64,000 nucleotides of DNA from JANQGH01 sp039177555. Lineage in GTDB: Bacteria; Pseudomonadota; Alphaproteobacteria; DSM-16000; Inquilinaceae. A program made the position numbers and the translations under genes. Positions 1 to 9,080 of the stretch are shown piece after piece. The stretch spans positions 10,101 through 74,100 of the forward strand of contig JBCDFV010000020.1 of the NCBI GenBank assembly GCA_039177555.1, given 5' to 3'. A model generated the notes under the pieces. It was not told the origin of the DNA, searched no databases, and was given only the letters and a program-made list of their open reading frames with translations. Position 1 is the stretch's first letter, and every line of letters begins with the position of its first letter.

Positions 1-871
1 CCGGTGCGATGAAGATCAGCGACAGGGCGGCAATCACCGCGTTGTTGCCGCTGCCGGCGGCGGAAAACAGCAGGATGGGCAGCGTGATCACCCGACCCTG
101 GCCGATCAGGAAGGTCAGCAGATATTGGCTCCACGAGACCAGGAAGGCGAACAGGCAGGCGACGAACAGACCAGGCAGGATGGCCGGGAACGTCACGTGC
201 CAGAAGGTCCGGAACGGGCCGGCGCCCAGCGTTCGTGCCTGGGCCTCGAAATCGGCGTTGTAGTTGGCGAACACGCCGCTCAACGTCAGCACCACATAGG
301 GCATCACCGGCACCAGATGGACGATGCTAACACCGAGGACCGAGCCCGACAGACCCAGATTGATGCCCGCCGCCTCCAGCGCCAAATCCCAGCGGATGAA
401 GTTGATGTTCAGGCCCAGGCTGAAGGCGATCGGCGGTACGATCGTCGGCGTGATGATGATGAACTCGATCAGCCGCTTGCCCCGGAAACTGTACATGCCC
501 AGCGCGCGCGCCGCCGGCATGCCGATCACGATCGAGACCCCGGTGACCAGAAACCCGATCCAAAGGCTTAAGCCCAGGGCGCGGACCACATCCGGCACAC
601 TGGCCCATTGGGCGAACAGGTTTTCGATGCTGAACTGCCCCGCCGGCGGCAACAGGCCCAGCCTTTGCCAGGCCTGCAGGCTCCATTCGTCCGGGATCAG
701 CTGCGGATAGAACCAGCGAAAGGCAAAGGCGTTGATGAAGAACGCGATGACCGGCAGGACCAGCACCACGCACATGAAAATCACGGTGGCGTAGAAGACG
801 ACCTTGCCGGTGGCGCGCTTGCCCGCGCCGCGGTCGGCCGGGGCCAGCTCCTTGACCGTTACGTCCGTCAT
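1..871 (-). CDS. ABC transporter inner-membrane permease (C-terminus cut by window edge)
   Basis: An open frame begins with ATG at 871 and runs off the left end without a stop; 290 residues are visible, which is nearly the usual length of such permeases. It has a cytoplasmic N-terminus, a first membrane segment near residues 24-46, several further hydrophobic spans, and a loop of the EAA type near residues 212-235 (ADFEAQARTLGAGP then FPAILPG), the contact site for the ATPase. It starts 4 nt after the stop of the other permease, so the two should form a heterodimer. The pair resembles permeases of the spermidine/putrescine, iron, thiamine and YnjC type more than MalF/MalG. The ATP-binding subunit is not in the window and would be expected further left. 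Substrate is inferred from neighbours to be a sugar or sugar derivative, but this is not certain. Confidence 0.85.
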   Translation of the reverse strand, partial: MTDVTVKELAPADRGAGKRATGKVVFYATVIFMCVVLVLPVIAFFINAFAFRWFYPQLIPDEWSLQAWQRLGLLPPAGQFSIENLFAQWASVPDVVRALGLSLWIGFLVTGVSIVIGMPAARALGMYSFRGKRLIEFIIITPTIVPPIAFSLGLNINFIRWDLALEAAGINLGLSGSVLGVSIVHLVPVMPYVVLTLSGVFANYNADFEAQARTLGAGPFRTFWHVTFPAILPGLFVACLFAFLVSWSQYLLTFLIGQGRVITLPILLFSAAGSGNNAVIAALSLIFIAP

Positions 872-875
872 CGTC

Positions 876-1751
876 CTAACCCCGCCTGATCGTGCGGGCA
901 CTGATGTACATGTAGATCAGCACCAGAATGAGAACGATGACCGCGATGATGATGCTGAGCGCCATGCCCTCGGCGCGCGCGTTCAGATCGGGGTTCAGGA
1001 AGAAGTCCAGCGCCATTACCGGCAGCATCTCCGGATGCCGAACGCCCAGAATGCGCGGCACCTCGTACGTGCCGAAGGTGAAGGCGAAGACGATGATCGA
1101 GGCCGACATCAGCCCCGGCATGATCAGCGGCAAGGTGACGTAGCGAAACCGCTGCCAGCGGTTGGCGCCCAGGCTCTGGGCGGCCGCCTCGTAGTCCTCG
1201 CCCAGCGACTGCAGGATCGCCATGACGATGATGCCGAAAAAGGCGATCTCCTTCCAGACATAGGCCAGGATGATGCCGATGCCCGAACTGTCGCGCACCA
1301 GCACCGGGAAGTCGCGCGGGCTGCTGATCAGCCCCAATTCCCCGGCCACGCGCGACAGCAGGCCGCTTTGCGAGAACACCAAGATCATGCCGATCGCGAT
1401 CACCAGATGCGGGATCGGCAGGTTGAGCTGGAACAGGAACACCGCCAACCGCTTGCCGAAAAACGTGCGGCGCAGCAGCAGGGCGATGGCGATCGCTAGC
1501 GCCGCTGAGATGAAGGTGCTGGCGAACGCCACCCAGAAGGTCAGCAGCAAGCCGGCCCAGAAGCGGCTGGAATGCTCTTCTGAGAACATGACGCTGACAT
1601 AGGCGTCGAAGTTCAGCTCGGTGTTGCCGAGCTGAGGTTGGAAGCCAAGGCTTTGCAGGAACCCGAAGCCTAAGCTGCCGAAGAACAGCACCAGGATGAT
1701 CAGGACGGTCGGCCCGAGCATCAAGGGAATGCGCCAACGCTCCCACGACAT
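876..1751 (-). CDS. ABC transporter inner-membrane permease
   Basis: This 291-residue protein is a full-length binding-protein-dependent permease. It has about six membrane segments, the first at residues 10-31, and an EAA loop at about residues 185-215 (DYEAAAQSLGANRWQRFRYV followed by LPLIMPG). It lies 53 nt downstream of the binding-protein gene and 4 nt upstream of the second permease, so the order binding protein-permease-permease is that of a classical ABC importer. The family assignment follows from the EAA motif and hydropathy. Nothing in the sequence fixes the substrate; the isomerase and aldolase encoded upstream in the same operon suggest a carbohydrate. Confidence 0.88.
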   Translation of the reverse strand: MSWERWRIPLMLGPTVLIILVLFFGSLGFGFLQSLGFQPQLGNTELNFDAYVSVMFSEEHSSRFWAGLLLTFWVAFASTFISAALAIAIALLLRRTFFGKRLAVFLFQLNLPIPHLVIAIGMILVFSQSGLLSRVAGELGLISSPRDFPVLVRDSSGIGIILAYVWKEIAFFGIIVMAILQSLGEDYEAAAQSLGANRWQRFRYVTLPLIMPGLMSASIIVFAFTFGTYEVPRILGVRHPEMLPVMALDFFLNPDLNARAEGMALSIIIAVIVLILVLIYMYISARTIRRG

Positions 1752-1804
1752 GGGTTAGCCCTCTGGTACCGGTTCGGGTTCCTGCTGCCTAGTACGTCGT
1801 CCGA

Positions 1805-3076
1805 CTATTGCGGCAAGGGCTCGCCGCGCAGGACGTAGCGCTCCCAATCCGCCTCGATCCTGGTCTGGTACTCAGCCGCGATGTCGGCCACCAGCGCGCC
1901 GGCCAGGATGTTCGGATCCTCCGCCGCGTCGCCCAGATTCTCCATGGCGACGTTGATCGCCTCCAACTGCGCCGGATCAGTCACACGAGACACGTCAATA
2001 CCCCAGCCACAGCAGAAGCCGTTCTCCGGCTGCACCTGAAAGGCCTGCAGGTCTGGCCGCAGGATCAGGTTGGCAGTCACCAGGGCCGCCGCCTTGTTCG
2101 GTGCGTTGAACGGGATGGCGACATAGTTGAAGTCGCCGATCATGTAGTCGTTGAACGAAAAGGCCTGCGAGGTCGGTGGCACGATGCCCGCCGCGATCGA
2201 CGGCGCCGCGCCCGATGGCGACTGGGTGAAGGTGAACGCGGTTTCGCCATTGGCGAACAGTTGGTCGGCCTCCGACTGGTTGGCCGGGTAGGTCTCGCCT
2301 TCGCGCCACAGATTGGGCTGCCAGTCAATCAGGGTCTGCCAAACCTGGGGCGCCCACTCGTTGTAGAGATCCTCGTTGAAGTCACCGACCCACTGGTCGT
2401 GGCCGCCGCTCAACTCGAAGAACAGTTGCTTGACGAAGCGTGTTCCGACAAAGGCGCCGGGTCCGGGGGCCATATAGGTGAACTGACCCGGATTGGCCTC
2501 GATCCAATCGCTCAGCTCGGCATAGGACCGCGGCAGTTCGTCCTCGTCCAGGCGCGCTGAATCGTAAACGAAGTGGAACTGGGCGCTGGACCAGGGGCTC
2601 TCATAGCCGTCGACCGGCCGACCGAAGTCGAGATAGATGGCGGGGTTGTCCCAATCCACCAGCGCGGCGTTGGGAATGCCCTCCGCCCACGGGCCGTACA
2701 GCAGATCCGCCTGCCTGAGCGTGAAGAAGTTCTCGCCATTGATCCAGATGAGGTCGACTGTGCCGCGATCGCCGGTCGCACCGGCCTGCTGCTCGCTGAT
2801 CACCTGATTGACCACATCGACCGTATCGGCCACCGGCACCCGCTCCAGCGTGATGCCGTATTCCTCTTGCAGCGGTATGCCGTAGAACTCGTCGACGAAG
2901 CCGTTGATGGCGTCCGAACCGCCCCACATGTACCAATAGACGGTCTCGCCGCGCGCCTGTTCGACCACCTCGTCCCAACTGGTAAAGCCGGGCAGGTCCT
3001 GCGCGGTCGCACTGGCGCTGATCGCCAGCGCCGCGGTCGCCGCAATGGCCGCGTTTTTGAGTGTCGAAAGCTTCAT
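1805..3076 (-). CDS. Periplasmic ABC-transporter substrate-binding protein (YnjB-like)
   Basis: This 423-residue protein has a Sec signal peptide (KLSTLKNAAIAATAALAIS, with likely cleavage after SATA at about residue 25), then a binding-protein fold with the early motif TVYWYMWGGSDAINGF. The combination with two separate permeases resembles the YnjB family of uncharacterised solute-binding proteins. A strong ribosome binding site, GGAGGAG, lies about 7 nt before the ATG, which supports this start and high expression. It is 29 nt downstream of the isomerase gene. It should deliver a solute in the periplasm to the two permeases that follow. The ligand is unknown; the operon context points to the substrate of the isomerase/aldolase, but YnjB relatives have no agreed ligand. 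Confidence 0.85.
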   Translation of the reverse strand: MKLSTLKNAAIAATAALAISASATAQDLPGFTSWDEVVEQARGETVYWYMWGGSDAINGFVDEFYGIPLQEEYGITLERVPVADTVDVVNQVISEQQAGATGDRGTVDLIWINGENFFTLRQADLLYGPWAEGIPNAALVDWDNPAIYLDFGRPVDGYESPWSSAQFHFVYDSARLDEDELPRSYAELSDWIEANPGQFTYMAPGPGAFVGTRFVKQLFFELSGGHDQWVGDFNEDLYNEWAPQVWQTLIDWQPNLWREGETYPANQSEADQLFANGETAFTFTQSPSGAAPSIAAGIVPPTSQAFSFNDYMIGDFNYVAIPFNAPNKAAALVTANLILRPDLQAFQVQPENGFCCGWGIDVSRVTDPAQLEAINVAMENLGDAAEDPNILAGALVADIAAEYQTRIEADWERYVLRGEPLPQ

Positions 3077-3105
3077 GGTGCAACTCCTCCCATCGTCACC
3101 GGTTA

Positions 3106-4551
3106 TTAGACATTAACCCCGTCCCGCTGCAGATAATCCGCATACGGGACCGGTTCGACCAGCCGCATCTTGGTCCAGGCGGCCAATTCCATCAGCTCGC
3201 GCGTCACATCGCCCTGGCCCATTGCAAAGTGATGCTGCAGGCCGCGTACGGTTAGCGTGTTCAAGAGATCCCAGATGTCGATCGCTTCGCCGTTCAGATA
3301 GGTCTTGGAAACCCACCCCCGGGTGCCGTCGAAACCCTTCGACGGGTGCTCCACGACCTCCGATTTCAAGACCAGCAGGCGCGACGCGTCCTCGTTGACA
3401 TAGCTGACCGTCGTCGGCTGCGGCGCGAAGACCTGATCGCCGGACACGCCGTAGGGCCCGTCCTCGCCATTGCGCCCCAGCGTCACATGGTCGACCCAGG
3501 CGATGCCGTCCTGATTGGCGAAATGCCGGGGCGATACGCCGCAATGCCACATCAGCATTGCCTGCCGGTCCGGGTCGATCGCGGCGATGTCGAGCAAGGT
3601 GGCGGAGCCATCCCGGTCGGACATCAGGTTCAGCATGTGCATACTGACCGCGCCCAGCACGTCGCCCTCGCAGGCGACCGGAAACCGATGCTCGCTGCCC
3701 AGCCAGCCATAGGCCAGGCACGGGGCGACGTTGTAGAGCCCCTGGATGTCCGACCAGCACTGAACCGCCAGCGCGTCGTAATCCTCGTCGGCGGAAAGGT
3801 CGTGCAGCGCCAGATAGAGGCGGGCGATCCGGTCGAATGCCTCGTCCTCCGTCACGGCGATCGACCGAGCGGCGCTGCGCATGTCAGCGACCGCTTCGGC
3901 CACGCGGGTGGCCTCAACGGCCTTGGCGCGGTCCACCACGACCGGCAGGTCGATCGGTTCGACCGTGACGCCCAGCCGGCGTCTAAAGGCGTCGGCGTCG
4001 GAGACCATGCCGTCAAAGCCGGGCGATATGCCGCCGATCCAGCCGATGCGCGACTGTTCCAGCCCGACAACCGCCCGCAATGCCCGCGCCGTAACCGCGA
4101 ACCGCTCGCGGAAGCGTTCTGAATCCGGGTTGCCATAGAACCATTTGTAGGGAATGTCGCGGTCCTTCACGACGGTCTTGATCAGGCTGGCGAAGTGGCT
4201 CATCGAGACCAGGGACGACAGCTGCACCGGGCCGTCAAAGCTGGGGTCCGGCACGGACCAGAGGCCGACCCGGGGTGCCACGTCCAGCAGCGGATAAAGC
4301 TGCTCGCCGGCGCTGCAGGCGGCGTTCTGGATCATCAGAAGATCGATCCGCTGGTCCTTCAACTCGCGCGCCGCCGCCTCGGCATCCTCCCCCGAATGGA
4401 TCGGCCGGCTGATCGCGACCAGGTCATAGCCCAGCGCGTCGCTTTCGGCCTTCAAGGCGTCGATCGCGGTTTCGCGCACCCGATACTTCTCGGCGTAGTA
4501 GGGCGAGATCGAAACGCCGACATAGCCGATGCGGGGCCGGTGACGGGTCAT
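3106..4551 (-). CDS. L-fucose/L-arabinose isomerase-like sugar isomerase
   Basis: This 481-residue protein has the two-part architecture of the L-fucose/L-arabinose isomerase superfamily. The N-terminal half is Rossmann-like (RIGYVGVSISPYY; a variable region to about 170) and the C-terminal half carries the metal site: Glu295 in ACEGD, Asp321 in LLDIAAID and His336 in MWHCG. These are the expected Mn-binding residues, so the enzyme should be an active aldose-ketose isomerase. Its ATG overlaps the aldolase stop by 4 nt (ATGA), which implies coupled translation and linked function. The exact aldose cannot be told: it is too diverged to be called fucI or araA. Together with a LacD/YihT-type aldolase it suggests a route isomerase, then kinase, then aldolase, with the kinase not seen here. 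Confidence 0.8.
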   Translation of the reverse strand: MTRHRPRIGYVGVSISPYYAEKYRVRETAIDALKAESDALGYDLVAISRPIHSGEDAEAAARELKDQRIDLLMIQNAACSAGEQLYPLLDVAPRVGLWSVPDPSFDGPVQLSSLVSMSHFASLIKTVVKDRDIPYKWFYGNPDSERFRERFAVTARALRAVVGLEQSRIGWIGGISPGFDGMVSDADAFRRRLGVTVEPIDLPVVVDRAKAVEATRVAEAVADMRSAARSIAVTEDEAFDRIARLYLALHDLSADEDYDALAVQCWSDIQGLYNVAPCLAYGWLGSEHRFPVACEGDVLGAVSMHMLNLMSDRDGSATLLDIAAIDPDRQAMLMWHCGVSPRHFANQDGIAWVDHVTLGRNGEDGPYGVSGDQVFAPQPTTVSYVNEDASRLLVLKSEVVEHPSKGFDGTRGWVSKTYLNGEAIDIWDLLNTLTVRGLQHHFAMGQGDVTRELMELAAWTKMRLVEPVPYADYLQRDGVNV

Positions 4552-5585
4552 TGGCCATGCCCCTGGGCGGTGTGCCGGGCAGGTTCGGCATTCACTTCCG
4601 CGGCGTTGACCAAGGGTACGGCGGTCTCATTGGCGATTGCCGTCAACCGGCGCAGCCTTTCGCGACCTTCGCCCTTGGCCCAGTCCGCAAGGGCCGACGA
4701 CCCGCCTTTGCCGAAGATCTCGATGGCGGGGCGCCAAACCGCCCGCCCGCAAAGATAGCCGCCATAAGGCACGCCGGCCTTGCCGGCCAGTTCCAGCCCC
4801 TCCGCGAACGCCTCCAAGGTCACGCCCGCACTCAAAAACACGAACGGACAGCCGGCGGCGTCGGCCGTGGCGCGAAAATGGTCCAGCGCCTCGGCCATGG
4901 AGCAGTTGGGCGATCCGCCCGCGCGTTCGGCCGTTTGTGTGCCGGCGACGAAGGCGAGGTCGACCGGGAATTCGATCTTTAAGACGTCGATGCGATAGCC
5001 GGGTTTGGAGAATTCGGCCACCGACCGCCGTACAATGTCGGGCTTGATCGCGGCGAAGTCGGCCGTGCCCGCCTCGACCCCTTGCCGATACGACAAGGGT
5101 TCAAAGAGAAACGGCAGGTCATTGGCCTGGCATTCAGCGCCCACACGCTCAATCAGTGCCTGCTTGACCGTATTCTCGTCCGACGGCGCGTCCGGATCGT
5201 AATACATGTGCAGCTTGATCGCGTCGGCGCCGCGCTGTGCGAGGCGGCGCACCGACAGGCTCGGCGGCAACGTGGTGACGGTTTCACTGTCGCCGCCATA
5301 GACGTCCGTCTCGTACGCGCGCAGGATTCCGGTTCCGGTGTCCGTGACGGCCTGACAGGCGTCGCCGAACCGGTGGTCCAGCAGAATGGCCGAGGCGTCG
5401 GGCGACAGCCATTGGGCGAGCACGGTCTTGAACTCCGCCGCCCGCGCGTCGGCGTCACCGGTATCGCTGGAGGCGGCGGCCAGCGCGCGCGTGAGGCTGA
5501 TGCCTTGATCGATCGCCAGTGCACACATCAGGCCGCTGTCGGTCATGCAGGCGCCGAGGCGCTGGCGCTTCAAGGCCGGTTCCAT
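4548..5585 (-). CDS. Class I ketose-bisphosphate aldolase, LacD/YihT type
   Basis: This 345-residue protein belongs to the Schiff-base aldolases related to tagatose-1,6-bisphosphate aldolase LacD and sulfofructose-phosphate aldolase YihT. Visible signatures are LMCALAIDQG at residues 19-28, SAILLD at 65-70, GADAIKLHMYYD at 119-130, DVLKIEFP at 200-207 with the likely Schiff-base Lys203, FVFLSAGV and GGYLCGRAVW near the C-terminus. LacD has the same two lysines in the same contexts. The start at 5585 is preferred because LacD proteins have a short helical segment before the LA-x-DQ strand. It is the first gene of the operon and overlaps the isomerase by ATGA. Predicted product is dihydroxyacetone phosphate or a related triose phosphate plus an aldehyde. 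A dedicated sugar is not evident. Confidence 0.8.
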   Translation of the reverse strand: MEPALKRQRLGACMTDSGLMCALAIDQGISLTRALAAASSDTGDADARAAEFKTVLAQWLSPDASAILLDHRFGDACQAVTDTGTGILRAYETDVYGGDSETVTTLPPSLSVRRLAQRGADAIKLHMYYDPDAPSDENTVKQALIERVGAECQANDLPFLFEPLSYRQGVEAGTADFAAIKPDIVRRSVAEFSKPGYRIDVLKIEFPVDLAFVAGTQTAERAGGSPNCSMAEALDHFRATADAAGCPFVFLSAGVTLEAFAEGLELAGKAGVPYGGYLCGRAVWRPAIEIFGKGGSSALADWAKGEGRERLRRLTAIANETAVPLVNAAEVNAEPARHTAQGHGQ

Positions 5586-5879
5586 TTAGCTGGCTGGACC
5601 TTGTCGATGCATGCTTCGGCCGCTGGGCATCGGGCTCGTCATATCCTTTCGGGCCGATCCGCCTGCACGCCTGCACGAAACACGCAGAAAACAGCTTGAA
5701 GCGGACTGAATGCTGTCAAAGACGTTCGCCCAAGGCACTGTAGTGCAATGGTTTTCCTGGCTTGATCGGCGTTCCGCACCTGGCTGCGACCTCATCGTGT
5801 CGTCGATACCGGTCGCCAGAATGCCTGAGCGCAATTGTTATAGCAATTGGAATGTGTGGGCTTTGTGAACGCAGGACGG
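5586..5879. promoter_or_regulatory. Non-coding region upstream of the aldolase operon
   Basis: This 294-bp stretch lies between the start of the aldolase gene and the stop of the RND pump gene, so it should contain the operon promoter. On the minus strand there is a TTGACA-like -35 box (complement of 5714-5719) but no good -10 at 17 bp. Just upstream of it is the inverted repeat GCACTGTAGTGC at 5735-5746 (5-bp arms, 2-bp spacer), placed like an activator or repressor site. A repeated GCAATTG at about 5830-5850 lies further out. No convincing ORF, tRNA or terminator was seen. The promoter call is an inference. Confidence 0.35.
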
Positions 5880-8800
5880 CTAGCCGACGCTTCTCAGCCC
5901 GTCCGCATTGTTACCCGGCGAGGGCAGGGGCATTGCCGACCGCCCGTCACCTCGACTGAGGGCATCATCCGCATCCTCGAACGTCGCCACTGGGCGCGAC
6001 CGCGTGATCAGCGAGAAGATCGGCGGCACGAAGTAGAAGCTGACGATGGAAGACAGCAGGACGCCGCCGGCAATCGCGGTCGCGAAGGGCGGCCAGAAAC
6101 CGCCGCCGCCGAGGATCAGCGGAATGAAGCCGCCGAACGTCGTCAGGGTCGTGGAGAAGATGTGCCGGCTGGTGCCGAGCACGATGTTGCGGATCGCGAC
6201 CGGGTCGCCGGCAACCGCCCGGCGATCGCCCTTCAGTTCGGTCAGGATGATGATCGCGACATTGACCGACACGCCGATCGAACCGATGGCGCCGATCAGC
6301 GCCTGAATGCCGAAGGGGAAACCAAGGAGGGCAAGGGACAGGAAGCTGAGGCCCATTGACAATCCGGCGACAGTGGCCACCACCAGCGACAGGCGGAAAG
6401 AGTTGAAGGTGAGGACGATGGTGACCAGGGTCAGCGTCACGATCAGCGCGACCGAGGCCATCAGATCGCGCACCGTATCGGCCCTGGCATCGGCATCGCC
6501 GCCGAACTCAAGACGATAGCCGATCGGCAGCGGCAGCGGGTTCTCTTCAATGAGTTGCTGGAAGGCGGCGAAGGCCTCCTGGGGCAGGACGCCGGCGTCG
6601 ACGTAGCCGAGCACCGAGTTGAACCGCTCGCCGTCAAGATGCGGGATCGATTGCTGGGATGGTACCAGCGTCAGCTCACCCAGCGCCGATAACGGCACGC
6701 CTGGAAACAGATCCGCCGACGGGCCGCTTGTCGGCGCAAGAATGTCCATCGACCCGATATCGGCGACGTTGCCGCGCTCGTCCGACGAGATCCGCACGCG
6801 CACCGGCAACTCGTTCGTCGCCTCGATCAATGAGCCGCCCATGGCACCCTCAAGATTGGTCTCAAGCTGCCTGGCCACGTCGCCCAGCGAAAGCCCGAGA
6901 AGCCGTGCCACGTCCTCGTCGGCCTGAAACTGCAGTTGCGGCACGCCGCCATTTAGCGCCGCGCGCGTATGCGTGATCGCCGGCACTTGCGTCATCAGCA
7001 GCCGCGCCTGCTCCCCCAACGCCCGCAACTGGTCGAGATCCGGTCCGAAGATTCTGAGCTCAACCGGTGCGACAACGGGCGGTCCTTGAAGGATCTCGCG
7101 CACGAAGATTTGCGCGCCCGGCAGCTCATGGTCGAACCGGTCCTGCAGGTCCGGCATCAGGTCGACCGCTGCCTGGGCGGACGTCGCGGTGACCAGCGCC
7201 TCGGCAAAGCGGGCGACGCCGTCCTGGTTCATCAACATGTTGTAATAGAAGGCCGGCGCGCTTCGGCCCGCGAACCAGGCGACCGTCTCGACGGCCTCTT
7301 CTTCGCGCAGGATGGCATGGGCCTGGCGGACAACGTCGACCGTCTGGTCCAGCGAGGCGCGGGCCGGCAGGCGCATCTGGACATAGAACTGGTCGCGGTC
7401 GGCGCCAGGGAAGAACTGGGCCGTCAGGGTGGGCAAGCTGACGAAACCGATGATCGGCAGGGCGACCGCGACCATGATGCTGAGGATCCGGAACCGCAGG
7501 CTCAGATCCAGCGAGCGGGCGAACAGCCACCGAAACGGACCGCCGCCAATGCCGTTGCGCCACCAGCGGCGCGGTCCCTTGCCGACCCGGGCCAGAACGA
7601 AGCCGGAGATGGCCGGCGTGACCAGGATCGCCAACAGCCAGGACGAAACAAGCGCGGTGATCACGGCGATCGCGATCGCGCTGACGAAGTCGCCGGGCGC
7701 GCCGGGCAGCAGCGCCATCGGCATGAAGGCGAGCACGGTGGTGATGGTCGAGGCCAACAGCGGCAGCCACAGATGCCGCACCGCCTCGCCGACGGCGTCG
7801 ACGGGCCTGGCGCCGTTCTCGAGCCGCGATCGGATCCGGTCCGTCATCACGATCGCGCTGTCGACCAGCAGGCCAAGGGCGACGATCAGGCCGGTGACCG
7901 ACATCTGGTGCAGGGGGACGCCTTGGGCCTCCAGCAGCCCGATCGCCATGAAGCCGGTCAGGGGCAGGATGAGGGCGACGATCGCGGCCGACCGCCAGCC
8001 CAGCGTGACGAACAGCACGATGACAACCAAGCCGACGCCGATCGCCAAATTCTCACCTAAGGTGCTGAAGCGCTGGGCGGTATAGACGCTCTGGTCGAAG
8101 ATCTGCTCATGGTCCAGGCCGCCGGGAAGGGTCGCCTCGAATTCGGCCAGGACGTCGCGAACCTGGGCCATCCAGGTGTCGACCTGCAAGTTCACCGCCA
8201 TGCGCACGGCGACCACCACGGCCGGCTCCAGCTCAGCGAAGGCGAGATTGTCGGGCGGGTTCACCAGGGTGCGCCGGACCGTTGCCACATCGCCGACCCG
8301 CACGATCGTGTCGCCGCTTGACGCGATTGGCACATCACGGATGCGGTCCAGATCCTCGATCTCGCCGGCGACCTCGATGACGAGGTTATTGTCCGCCCGC
8401 AACTGCCCGGCGGCTACCTTGGCATCCGCCGAGGCAATTGCCGCCGCCACCGCATCGGGGGTCAGCGCGAGAGAGGTCAGGACGTTGCGGTCGAACTCGA
8501 CCACGATCTCCTCGTCCGGCCCGCCCCAGATCTGCACCAGCTCCGCCCCCGGAACGGCGCGCAGGCGGTCCTGCAGATCCTCCGCAAAGCGGCCCATGAT
8601 GGCGAGATTGGGCTCGCCGTCGCCGCGCCAGGTAATCGCGCTGATGCTGGTGAAGGCGTTGCCCCGATCGGTTTCCAGTGTCGGCGAAGGCACGCCTTCG
8701 GGAAACTCCAGTTCCGCGTCGTCCAGCGCGCTGCGCACATCGACCCAGACCTGGTCGATCTCGGCATCCGTGATGTAGGGGCTGAGCTCGAGTGTGATGA

Positions 8801-9080
8801 CGGAGATGCCGTTGCGCGATCGCGAGACCATTTCGTCGATCTGTTCGATCTCCAGCAGCTCATCTTCGATCTTGTCGGTCACCAGGGCTTCGACGCGCTC
8901 GGCCGTCGCGCCCGGGGCCGGCGTCACGATCGTGGCGAACAGGTTGGTGATCGTCGGGTCTTCCTGGCGGCCGATCGTCACGAAGGCCGACAAGCCGACG
9001 ACCAGCACCACCGCGATCAGCAGCGCCAGATAGCGCGGTTGTCGAAACAGCAGGGTGGGCAGATCGGTGCGGCTAGACAT
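5880..9080 (-). CDS. RND-family efflux permease with altered proton-relay residues
   Basis: About 1066 residues give the AcrB/MexB-like layout: TM1 near residues 17-35, a large porter loop, TM2-TM6 from about 340, a second loop from about 555, and TM8-TM12 at the end. The start at 9080 is chosen because its ATG overlaps the adaptor stop in ATGTCTAG; an ATG 12 nt upstream is possible. In this numbering TM4 reads GLLVDSAIVMTD, so the AcrB Asp407 is kept but Asp408 is Ser. TM10 reads IGVSVNVAIIILTEL, placing Asn where AcrB has Lys940. These differences suggest a subfamily with altered proton coupling. It should pair with the adaptor encoded just upstream; no outer-membrane channel gene is present here. 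Confidence 0.92.
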   Translation of the reverse strand: MSSRTDLPTLLFRQPRYLALLIAVVLVVGLSAFVTIGRQEDPTITNLFATIVTPAPGATAERVEALVTDKIEDELLEIEQIDEMVSRSRNGISVITLELSPYITDAEIDQVWVDVRSALDDAELEFPEGVPSPTLETDRGNAFTSISAITWRGDGEPNLAIMGRFAEDLQDRLRAVPGAELVQIWGGPDEEIVVEFDRNVLTSLALTPDAVAAAIASADAKVAAGQLRADNNLVIEVAGEIEDLDRIRDVPIASSGDTIVRVGDVATVRRTLVNPPDNLAFAELEPAVVVAVRMAVNLQVDTWMAQVRDVLAEFEATLPGGLDHEQIFDQSVYTAQRFSTLGENLAIGVGLVVIVLFVTLGWRSAAIVALILPLTGFMAIGLLEAQGVPLHQMSVTGLIVALGLLVDSAIVMTDRIRSRLENGARPVDAVGEAVRHLWLPLLASTITTVLAFMPMALLPGAPGDFVSAIAIAVITALVSSWLLAILVTPAISGFVLARVGKGPRRWWRNGIGGGPFRWLFARSLDLSLRFRILSIMVAVALPIIGFVSLPTLTAQFFPGADRDQFYVQMRLPARASLDQTVDVVRQAHAILREEEAVETVAWFAGRSAPAFYYNMLMNQDGVARFAEALVTATSAQAAVDLMPDLQDRFDHELPGAQIFVREILQGPPVVAPVELRIFGPDLDQLRALGEQARLLMTQVPAITHTRAALNGGVPQLQFQADEDVARLLGLSLGDVARQLETNLEGAMGGSLIEATNELPVRVRISSDERGNVADIGSMDILAPTSGPSADLFPGVPLSALGELTLVPSQQSIPHLDGERFNSVLGYVDAGVLPQEAFAAFQQLIEENPLPLPIGYRLEFGGDADARADTVRDLMASVALIVTLTLVTIVLTFNSFRLSLVVATVAGLSMGLSFLSLALLGFPFGIQALIGAIGSIGVSVNVAIIILTELKGDRRAVAGDPVAIRNIVLGTSRHIFSTTLTTFGGFIPLILGGGGFWPPFATAIAGGVLLSSIVSFYFVPPIFSLITRSRPVATFEDADDALSRGDGRSAMPLPSPGNNADGLRSVG

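Noticed and set aside
868..1746. Long open frame of 292 codons overlapping the permease at 876-1751 on the same strand in another frame
   Set aside because: It is Arg/His/Gly-rich with no membrane pattern, while the other frame encodes a clear permease; it is a shadow caused by the high GC content.
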